A stretch of 62,147 bases of DNA from Beijerinckiaceae bacterium (lineage in GTDB: Bacteria > Bacteroidota > Bacteroidia > Chitinophagales > Chitinophagaceae), in NCBI GenBank assembly GCA_903970475.1, contig CAJCIQ010000190.1, forward strand, positions 1-62,147, given 5' to 3'. Position numbers and translations under genes: made by a program. The notes beneath the pieces are model-generated. The model was not told the origin of the DNA. It saw nothing but the letters and a program-made list of their open reading frames with translations, and made no database searches. This document shows, piece after piece, positions 27,001 through 33,389 of this stretch (position 1 is its first letter; each line of letters starts with the position of its first letter).

Positions 27001-27195
27001 GGTTCCATCACTGGCGCTGGTAACCCCTTTGGAAGATCCCTTCACGACGATGGAGGCTCCGGCTATGGGTTTGCCGTCAGCGTCTTTAATGGTGCCATGG
27101 ACCACTAGGCTTTGAGCCAGGATTGCCAGGGGAAAAAACAAGCATAATAATAGAGAGACCGGGAGCAGGTAGCTTGCACGTACAGTTTGACTCAT
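24013..27195 (-). CDS. SusC/RagA-family TonB-dependent outer-membrane transporter
   Basis: A signal peptide (ending AILAQ, about 28) leads to a carboxypeptidase-regulatory-like beta domain ([20 protein letters not shown] and [14 protein letters not shown], about 32-100), a TonB box region, a plug ([19 protein letters not shown], then [16 protein letters not shown] and [29 protein letters not shown]), and a long barrel ending in FGVNLNF. The 1060-residue length is typical. It imports a nutrient across the outer membrane with energy from TonB, together with the SusD lid. It is the first gene of the amine locus; a 248-bp gap separates it from the divergent putative regulator. No anti-sigma or hybrid sensor gene is beside it. 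Confidence 0.95.
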   Translation of the reverse strand: [1060 protein letters not shown]

Positions 27196-27443
27196 AGACA
27201 GACTTTTTGGTTTTGGGTGGCATTCCGGCTTTAAATAGCGGCAATCGTTGATAAGAAAGAATGAATTTCAATAAGTCAGATATATCTTAAAATAGGTCAG
27301 CAAGAAATATTTAAATTAAATAAATCATTGAATATCAATACTATTTTATAGTCAAAATTTGGTATATTGTTAAGTCAAAAAATTCACCGCTTTTATTCCA
27401 TGATTTGACCAAAGCGATTAAACATATTTAATATTTTCATCGT
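27196..27443. promoter_or_regulatory. Divergent control region with repeated AGTCA motifs
   Basis: This AT-rich 248-bp gap serves both the SusC gene and the putative regulator. (A/T/G)(A/G)GTCA occurs four times in the same direction: AAGTCA at 27273-27278, AGGTCA at 27294-27299, TAGTCA at 27349-27354 and AAGTCA at 27372-27377. The first pair is 21 bp apart and the second 23 bp, about two helical turns. One inverted copy (TTGACC) lies at 27405-27410. This layout is what a dimeric DNA-binding protein might use. I found no exact TAnnTTTG box for either gene. Confidence 0.4.
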
Positions 27444-28448
27444 ATGATCCTGACCGAGAAAATCAAAAAAGCATTGGAGCATCATCCCGATATCCAGGCG
27501 GCTTTAAAAGGGACCAGCAAAGACCCTCTTTGGAATAATTTTACGCGGACTCAATTCAATCTGATCGCCCGGGTCATTAATAAAAAAGTCAGTAAGGAGG
27601 CTTTAAGCAATACGGATTTACTGGACATGCACCTCATCATTGGGAAACAGCAACTGGAAAAACAGATGGATCATTTGGGTTGTGCGCATATCCACGAGTT
27701 CAGCAAACATTTGCAGGAGCTAAGGGAGTACCAGGTATTTAACTGGATCAGCGGAAAAACGCTCCAATCTTATTGGGCGGGAGGGAGTGCCAAATACGTT
27801 AAACTAAATGTATTACTGGTCTTTCTACAGATACCTTATTCCAACTGGATGGCCTGGCAACAAAACGAAGCGGATTATGTAGAGACCCAGAAGCCCCATG
27901 GCTTTGGTCGGTCTTCCCTGGCCCTTATAAAATCATATTACCTCGGTAACTACTTTCTCTACTACCAAAAAACCGACGGGAGTAAAAACATCATCAAGAC
28001 ACCCTTCATCCTCAAAGAAAACGAGAGTGGGCAGGTCGTGGTGAAATCCGTATCCGAAGGACATAGGTATAGTGGAAAGGTCATGGGCATCAGGGATGGA
28101 TGCCTATACATCAATTGCCAGAACCTGGACTTTGATGAAATGGAGCAATACGTTTTCAATATTGGACTGGAAACCAAACCGGAGGTCTTGTTTGGGGTAT
28201 CCAATACCATTAGTGTAAAAAACAGAAGGGCCGTAGCCCTGAAAAACATATTGGTCAAACAAGCCGGCGCAGATCCCGCCTTTACCCAAATACCCGAAAT
28301 AGAGATTCCCTTCACCCAGACTTACGGGCACAAATCAGAAGAAGCTTTGGTGGTCAATTACCTGCGCAACGCCGGGAATAATATCATCATTACCCCAAGC
28401 TGTTGCAACCTCTATGAATTAGAAGCGGAGGCTCATTTCAATTCCTGA
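27444..28448 (+). CDS. Unrecognised putative transcriptional regulator of the amine locus (334 aa)
   Basis: I do not recognise a named family. The protein is soluble, without signal peptide or membrane helix. Residues about 85-135 (VFNWISGKTLQSYWAGGSA, then LNVLLVFLQIPYSNWMAW) resemble the N-terminal DNA-binding-like module of many uncharacterised Bacteroidota proteins, where a sharp helix-turn-helix is followed by a L-N-x-L-x-x-F-L-x-x-x-x-W-x-x-W pattern. Residues about 150-290 are beta-rich (GNYFLYYQKTDGS, HRYSGKVMGI) and could be a ligand-sensing domain. It is transcribed away from SusC across a motif-rich gap, the classical place for a regulator. Its last 16 bp overlap the convergent hydrolase gene. 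Function is inferred from position and the HTH-like segment only. Confidence 0.5.
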   Translation: MILTEKIKKALEHHPDIQAALKGTSKDPLWNNFTRTQFNLIARVINKKVSKEALSNTDLLDMHLIIGKQQLEKQMDHLGCAHIHEFSKHLQELREYQVFNWISGKTLQSYWAGGSAKYVKLNVLLVFLQIPYSNWMAWQQNEADYVETQKPHGFGRSSLALIKSYYLGNYFLYYQKTDGSKNIIKTPFILKENESGQVVVKSVSEGHRYSGKVMGIRDGCLYINCQNLDFDEMEQYVFNIGLETKPEVLFGVSNTISVKNRRAVALKNILVKQAGADPAFTQIPEIEIPFTQTYGHKSEEALVVNYLRNAGNNIIITPSCCNLYELEAEAHFNS

Positions 28449-29680
28449 ATGAAGGTGACGATGGCCTTTACCAATTCCGGGTTCAAGGGCAAGCTGGGAA
28501 CCGTATAGGTGGCCATATTGGCCTGACGGTCTAAAGGAGCCGTTTTGAGTATATGGTTCATCCCTTCAATGAGGTGAAGGGTGGCATCCGGCTTACCTTT
28601 CTTAAGGCTTTGCGCATCTTCCACCCTTACCTGAAGATCCGTAGTTCCCTGAAGGAGGAGGGTTGGTATATTCAGTTTGCTGATTTCCTTTGCCGGGTCA
28701 TACTTCATCCAGGATATCCAGTAGGGTTGCATGGATTTGCGGAACAATCCATTATCGTTATCTGGTTCATTGACCATAAGCCCCTTTTGTAAGCTATCTA
28801 CCACGGGTGAATAACGTTTCCAGGTACTGTCCTGGGCTGATAGTTGACGCAGGATCACCTTATCTATAGACTCTCCGGCCCCGGCCAGGGATATAAAAGC
28901 GGCGGGATGTTCCTGAATGGAAGCTAGTAAACCAATTAAGGATCCCTCACTATGCCCCAGGACAATGATTTCAGAAAAACTGCTGTCTGCTTGTAAGCGA
29001 CGGATAAATGCCGCGGCGTCCTGTACAAAATCATTAAAGGTCAGGTCCACTACCGTCTTTAAACTTTGGGCCGATGCGCCAACCCCTCTTTTATCATAAC
29101 GCACAGAAGCGATGCCATATTTTCTCAGGGAATCAGCCAGCAACTTATACATATTGGTACTTACCCCATAACTATTTCCATCCCTGTCGGTGGGTCCCGA
29201 TCCGGCAATAATCAAAACGACAGGTACCTTACCCCTGGCCATAGGATCGGTCAGGGTACCATAGAGGATCCCAGAGGTCGTGACCAGATTGTAATCCGAA
29301 GCATACCTGGACGTATCCCGGGTGACGTTGGGGAGCGGATATATGCGGAATCCTTCCACTTGATTTTGCAGATTGAGGCCTAAGACCATTCCCAGGGTTT
29401 GCTTTTCGAATACAGCCTTATAAAGGCAGTACTGGGTATCTGTTTTAAGGAGGTTATAGTCCTGGAGATGTCCAAACTGCACCAATAAACCATCGAAAGT
29501 TTTCTTAGCGCTTTCAGGCGTCATCGTGCCCTTCATTTTATCAGAAAACAAAGCATATATACTATCTCCCTTCCCCTGGTTGTACAAGTCCTGTATATGC
29601 GTCATTGTTCCGGGATAATCCCTTTGGGCAAATACCAGGCCGCTTGTCAGTAAGAACAGGGTTATGAATATATATTTCAT
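28433..29680 (-). CDS. Secreted alpha/beta hydrolase with N-terminal DUF3887-like domain
   Basis: After a signal peptide (ending VFAQ, residue 19) comes a small NTF2-like domain (about 25-115, DSIYALFSDKMKGTMTPE and FDGLLVQFG), the DUF3887 pattern. The hydrolase core follows, with the oxyanion-region GSGPTDRDGNS (161-170), the nucleophile elbow GHSEGS with S244, the late aspartate in TTDLQVRVEDA and the histidine in EGMNHILK. It is an esterase or peptidase-like enzyme of the periplasm; the substrate is unknown. Its ATG overlaps the methyltransferase stop by 4 bp, so it is the last gene of a four-gene operon. Catalytic residues are all present. Confidence 0.87.
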   Translation of the reverse strand: MKYIFITLFLLTSGLVFAQRDYPGTMTHIQDLYNQGKGDSIYALFSDKMKGTMTPESAKKTFDGLLVQFGHLQDYNLLKTDTQYCLYKAVFEKQTLGMVLGLNLQNQVEGFRIYPLPNVTRDTSRYASDYNLVTTSGILYGTLTDPMARGKVPVVLIIAGSGPTDRDGNSYGVSTNMYKLLADSLRKYGIASVRYDKRGVGASAQSLKTVVDLTFNDFVQDAAAFIRRLQADSSFSEIIVLGHSEGSLIGLLASIQEHPAAFISLAGAGESIDKVILRQLSAQDSTWKRYSPVVDSLQKGLMVNEPDNDNGLFRKSMQPYWISWMKYDPAKEISKLNIPTLLLQGTTDLQVRVEDAQSLKKGKPDATLHLIEGMNHILKTAPLDRQANMATYTVPSLPLNPELVKAIVTFIQELK

Positions 29681-30288
29681 ATTGGTCGTTTATATGCAAT
29701 GGAGACGATAATCCCTCCAAAATAAGTTGTTTTTTGCCTAACCTCGTAACCCCTTTGTTCAAAAGTGGGCTCCATATCCACCAACTTACTTACTTCCAGC
29801 CTGGATACTACATGAAAAAAAGCATACATCAGATCCACCAACCCTTTGTGCCACCATCGTGTGCTGTGAAATTCTGCATATAGCCAAACCCCACCAGGCT
29901 TCAGACACTTATCCAGGAGATCAAATATAGTAAGGGCTTGTTTTTCTTCAAAATTATCAAACAGAAAGCCCGTTAGGATGACGTCATACTTTTCATCGGT
30001 ACCGAAATCCTCAATATCCATACAAACAAACGATACATTCTTCAATTTTCTTTTCCGGGACAGGTCCAACATTTTAGCCGAACGCTCTATATAGGTAACC
30101 TCTACCTTTTCCCCCACCAGCATAGCCAAATCATCCAATATCCAACCTGTTCCTCCTCCTACGATCAATATCCGGTCGCGCCGGCCAATAAAGTGCAACA
30201 AATCCCTTTGGGCCTTTAATTGAGCCTTTCCAAATACCAAACGACTCAGCGGGTCGTATACTGGAGCAATCAGGTCATAGTTTGCCAT
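29677..30288 (-). CDS. Class I SAM-dependent methyltransferase
   Basis: The SAM-binding motif I reads ILIVGGGTGWILDDL (about 39-53), with the acidic residue of motif II in VTYIERSAKML and DVILTGFLFDN for motif III. At 203 residues it is a single Rossmann domain, close to the UbiE/menG and PhnO-like small lipid methyltransferases. The last 50 residues are hydrophobic and amphipathic, which suggests membrane contact. Gene overlaps on both sides (1 bp with the UbiA-like gene, 4 bp with the hydrolase) tie it to an isoprenoid or aromatic lipid context. The substrate is not known. Confidence 0.82.
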   Translation of the reverse strand: MANYDLIAPVYDPLSRLVFGKAQLKAQRDLLHFIGRRDRILIVGGGTGWILDDLAMLVGEKVEVTYIERSAKMLDLSRKRKLKNVSFVCMDIEDFGTDEKYDVILTGFLFDNFEEKQALTIFDLLDKCLKPGGVWLYAEFHSTRWWHKGLVDLMYAFFHVVSRLEVSKLVDMEPTFEQRGYEVRQKTTYFGGIIVSIAYKRPI

Positions 30289-31241
30289 CAGAAATGTATA
30301 TTCATGAATTGCATGCCAATGATACCGCAGGCGGCTTTCACCAATAACAAACCATCAATGACGATCAGATAAAACAGGATGGATTTACGCTTATGTAAGG
30401 AGTAAGCCACTATCAGCAAGCATACAAAGGGAATCAGGTTTATCAGCAATGGTGTCAGCGGAAAATGCCTGATGGTGGCAAATATAATCAGGGAAAGGAT
30501 GCCGATTACCAGCAGGGGCATGAGGATAAAGTAGATGGTGTTCCTTAAGCCGAACCGTACCACAAAGGTTTTTAATTCTTGGTTGGCGTCATCGGCATAG
30601 TCTTTTAGGTCAAACATGATGGCATTGACGGTGCAGAACATCCAGTTCTTCACAAATAGCCAAAGGACCAATACTGGATCTGCATGCGCCTGCACACCCT
30701 CCAACCTTAAATCCACCAGGGGCAATACATTGACGGCACAAGCCCAGACAAAACCTATGACAAACGCTTTGGCCCAACCCGTAGCGCGTAAATTCAATTT
30801 TACAGGGGCATAAGGCATCAGCCCATAGTACAACAGCCCGGCTATGCCCATGGCTGCTACCGCCAGCAAATCATAATACGGTAAATGCACGAGCGCGTCG
30901 GCATAACGGACCAGTATCCATCCAGCCAGCCCTGCACAAACCAATAATAGGATAAGCTGGGAAGTAAGCACAAAGGTCCGGCGCCTTTGGTACCAGATCG
31001 TTCTGAGATTGGGAGAATCATCTAAGGGGATATATGTGTTTTCCTTATTCTTTCCCCAAAGCATGGCCCTTGTATAGGCATAGGTATAATACAATACCGT
31101 AGTGCTAAACAAGAGTACATAAAAGCCAATAGCGTTGAAGGGCAACTGTAACTGGCAAACGGTTTCCAAAGACAGGGCCACGGCAAGTATGCCGACAAAG
31201 TAGTTAGCAAAAAAAAGGAACCTGACGGCAGAACGGACCAT
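30288..31241 (-). CDS. UbiA-like polytopic membrane protein
   Basis: About eight or nine hydrophobic helices and the segment FDLKDYADDANQELKT (DxxDxxxD form) match the second aspartate-rich motif of UbiA prenyltransferases, which hold the magnesium-pyrophosphate group. The first motif (NxxxDxxxD), expected in the loop after helix 2, is not seen: that region reads LWGKNKENTYIPLDD, which has acidic residues but not the usual spacing. It might be a divergent UbiA enzyme or a protein that lost activity. A methyltransferase is coupled directly downstream, a common pairing in quinone or lipid synthesis. I give only the superfamily. Confidence 0.6.
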   Translation of the reverse strand: MVRSAVRFLFFANYFVGILAVALSLETVCQLQLPFNAIGFYVLLFSTTVLYYTYAYTRAMLWGKNKENTYIPLDDSPNLRTIWYQRRRTFVLTSQLILLLVCAGLAGWILVRYADALVHLPYYDLLAVAAMGIAGLLYYGLMPYAPVKLNLRATGWAKAFVIGFVWACAVNVLPLVDLRLEGVQAHADPVLVLWLFVKNWMFCTVNAIMFDLKDYADDANQELKTFVVRFGLRNTIYFILMPLLVIGILSLIIFATIRHFPLTPLLINLIPFVCLLIVAYSLHKRKSILFYLIVIDGLLLVKAACGIIGMQFMNIHF

Positions 31242-31261
31242 GGCAGGGCAAAAGTACCACT

Positions 31262-32380
31262 TTAGGGATGATACTGGTGTAAATCGTAGTCCTTAGCCTC
31301 CACCGGTCTGTTGAATATGTCTACCAGGTTTACCACCACTTTGTAGCTGTGTTTGGTCAGATCCAGATCCAGGTCCGGGATCTCCACCGACCGCACTTCA
31401 GGGCCATATCCTTCCATGGATTTGATAGGCTTGTTGCTTCCCTCTCCCTCATAGATGCCAATTTTATAGGCCAATTGGGGAGCACCCGAAGCCAGAATGG
31501 TCCAATCCACGTGGAGTTTCTTATTAGCCTTATCATAATAGGATGCCAGGCTGTAAATCTTTCCGGGCGCTAAAACATCCGCAGCGGGGGCGATATCCGT
31601 TGAGGTAACGGCATAGGTCGTATCAACGCCATTGATATTTTCTGTTCCGCAAGAAGTCAGGGCGACACCATCATTCCCATAGGCAGCAGATTTCCAGTTG
31701 CCAGGGCCAGCCGACGCCTTAAGGTCAGTGGGCTTCATCCACTTTCCAGTGGTATCCATTGCCCAATACGATTTGTAATAAGCCGTACGGGTCCGTTTGG
31801 CATCATCGGCGAAGTTCTCCAGGAAACTAGATATAGCGGCTCCCAGGAATGCATTTTCCTGAGGGACGGCAAAAGTCACGTAATGCCTCCAGCGCTTTGC
31901 GGTATGATCATAAATAAAATAAGCCGCATAGGTCTTATCTCCACCTGCATAATATCGCCTTACTACGTTGGTGTACCACTGATCCGGTTTCCACCCGAAG
32001 TCATTGTGGGAATGCAACCCCGTACCTTCTCCCCCGAATCCATCCACATAGGTTTCCGGATCTTTATAGGTATGAAGAATCTGCACTTTGTTGGGATAAT
32101 CCCAGATAGAGAAGATATTATTGAAGGGCCTCAAGGAATCTGTAACGTTCTCATATTGCAACCCACAATACCCTCCGCTACGACCTAAGTTAAACTGTAT
32201 GGAACAAGAATAGGTATAAGGAGCCATTTTTCCGGAAGGGGTCATCACATCTGCCATCAGCAAATCTGCCTGCCCTTTCAGGTTCTCCGTACCAATATAA
32301 GGTCCCCATTTAGGGCCGTACTGGGCCTGGGTACGCAGGCTGATCATAAAAAGCATTCCAAGTATGGCAAGGTATCGCAT
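31262..32380 (-). CDS. Secreted DUF3472-type protein
   Basis: Following a signal peptide (RTQAQ, about residue 20) the sequence shows the DUF3472 pattern: GGYCGLQYE, then IFSIWDYPN, FGGEGTGLHSH and AYFIYDHTAKRWRHYVTFA. These domains are found in secreted Bacteroidota proteins, often near carbohydrate genes, and are suspected to be carbohydrate-active, without proven activity as far as I know. A C-terminal fibronectin-like strand region (LAYKIGIYEGEG) ends the protein. I start at the ATG at 32380 because the upstream in-frame TTG lies inside a promoter box. It leads the four-gene operon with the UbiA-like gene 20 bp downstream. Confidence 0.75.
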   Translation of the reverse strand: MRYLAILGMLFMISLRTQAQYGPKWGPYIGTENLKGQADLLMADVMTPSGKMAPYTYSCSIQFNLGRSGGYCGLQYENVTDSLRPFNNIFSIWDYPNKVQILHTYKDPETYVDGFGGEGTGLHSHNDFGWKPDQWYTNVVRRYYAGGDKTYAAYFIYDHTAKRWRHYVTFAVPQENAFLGAAISSFLENFADDAKRTRTAYYKSYWAMDTTGKWMKPTDLKASAGPGNWKSAAYGNDGVALTSCGTENINGVDTTYAVTSTDIAPAADVLAPGKIYSLASYYDKANKKLHVDWTILASGAPQLAYKIGIYEGEGSNKPIKSMEGYGPEVRSVEIPDLDLDLTKHSYKVVVNLVDIFNRPVEAKDYDLHQYHP

Positions 32381-32383
32381 AAC

Positions 32384-32391
32384 CAAATATA
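32384..32391 (-). promoter_or_regulatory. Minus-7 box three bases before the DUF3472 gene start
   Basis: The minus strand reads TATATTTG, an exact match to TAnnTTTG, three bases before the ATG at 32380. This suggests a leaderless or near-leaderless transcript for the four-gene operon. Confidence 0.5.
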
Positions 32392-32424
32392 AGCGATGCA
32401 GGAACTTAATTAAAGGTCAACCGG

Positions 32425-32456
32425 TTGCGCAAAATATGGTCTCGTGAGTATATTTG
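32425..32456 (+). promoter_or_regulatory. Full Bacteroidota-type promoter of the beta-lactamase-like gene
   Basis: TTG at 32425-32427, a 21-bp spacer, and TATATTTG at 32449-32456 form a complete minus-33/minus-7 promoter. Transcription would begin near 32462, upstream of the ATG at 32475 but downstream of an alternative ATG at 32454, which decides the start codon. Confidence 0.65.
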
Positions 32457-32474
32457 TTTACAAACCTGATCCAT

Positions 32475-33374
32475 ATGAGAAAAATGCTCTTGCTGATTTG
32501 TCTCGTGCCCCTCCTTACCATGGCCCAGGACACAGATAAAGCCTTGCAGAAACAAATCAATGCCTTGGTCCAAGGATTTCATGGGGAGGTGGGTATATAC
32601 ATTAAGAACCTGCGCACGGGAAAAGTAGCAGCCTTTCAGGCCGATACCTTATTTCCAACAGCCAGTATGATCAAAGTATCTATTCTTACCGGGATAATGG
32701 ATAAAATCCAATCCGGAGCGCTCAATTATCATCAGGTGCTTACTTATAAGGATTCCCTACTTTACCCTGGAGTGGATATACTAGGCTCTTTTAAGGATGG
32801 GGAGAAAATAGAACTCTCTAAACTCATGATGCTGATGATCACCATGAGCGACAATACGGCCAGCCTTTGGCTCCAAAGCCTGGCCGGAGGTGGGGAGCGC
32901 ATCAATCAAATACTCGACAGCCTGGGATTAAAGAACTACCGGGTAAACGCGCGAACACCCGGACGCCGGACTAACCAGGCTACCTATGGTTGGGGACAAA
33001 CCACCCCCAAAGACATGGTTACCCTCTTCGATATGATACACCAGGGCCTGGTCATTAGTCCCGAAGCCAGTGAACGGATGCTGCGTTTGTTGGGCAGAGA
33101 TTACTGGGATGAAGAAGCCATCTCCCAGATTCCACCCGATGTATTGGTTGCCGGTAAAAGCGGTAGCGTAGACGAATCCAGGAGCGAGACCCTACTGGTC
33201 ATGGCTCCGAATAATCCCTATATATTCTCCATCATTACCAACCACCAAACCGATACAACCTGGGCCCCCTCCAATGAAGGATGGGTGCTGGCCAGGGGAT
33301 TATCCCGCCTGCTTTGGAATTACTTCGAACCCCAGTCTAACTGGGAACCCTCCCAGGCCATTAAGCCGGAATAA
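32475..33374 (+). CDS. Class A beta-lactamase-fold serine hydrolase
   Basis: A signal peptide (ending LTMAQ, about residue 18) precedes a serine beta-lactamase/transpeptidase fold. The catalytic motifs are TASMIK with nucleophile S64 and K67, SDN at 125-127, and KSG at 228-230. In true class A lactamases a glutamate of the omega loop (Glu166, in ExxLN) primes the deacylating water; the matching stretch here reads RTPGRRTNQATYG and has no glutamate. It is therefore more likely a beta-lactamase-related hydrolase or peptidoglycan-active enzyme than a resistance enzyme. The length of 299 is normal. The promoter position supports the start at 32475. Confidence 0.8.
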   Translation: MRKMLLLICLVPLLTMAQDTDKALQKQINALVQGFHGEVGIYIKNLRTGKVAAFQADTLFPTASMIKVSILTGIMDKIQSGALNYHQVLTYKDSLLYPGVDILGSFKDGEKIELSKLMMLMITMSDNTASLWLQSLAGGGERINQILDSLGLKNYRVNARTPGRRTNQATYGWGQTTPKDMVTLFDMIHQGLVISPEASERMLRLLGRDYWDEEAISQIPPDVLVAGKSGSVDESRSETLLVMAPNNPYIFSIITNHQTDTTWAPSNEGWVLARGLSRLLWNYFEPQSNWEPSQAIKPE

Positions 33375-33376
33375 GG

Positions 33377-33384
33377 TAGATTTG
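33377..33384 (+). promoter_or_regulatory. Minus-7 box five bases before the xseA start
   Basis: TAGATTTG is an exact TAnnTTTG box and ends five bases before the ATG at 33390. Used as a promoter it would give xseA a leaderless message, separate from the preceding hydrolase gene whose stop lies at 33374. Confidence 0.45.
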
Positions 33385-33389
33385 CCCCT

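Noticed and set aside
13286..27195. Reading the SusCD locus as a normal polysaccharide utilisation locus
   Set aside because: No glycoside hydrolase, lyase, esterase or sulfatase is in the operon. The only GH gene in the window (GH89) lies 27 kb away with its own context.
32475..33374. Calling the beta-lactamase-fold gene an antibiotic-resistance gene
   Set aside because: The omega-loop glutamate needed for fast deacylation is not visible, so resistance cannot be claimed.
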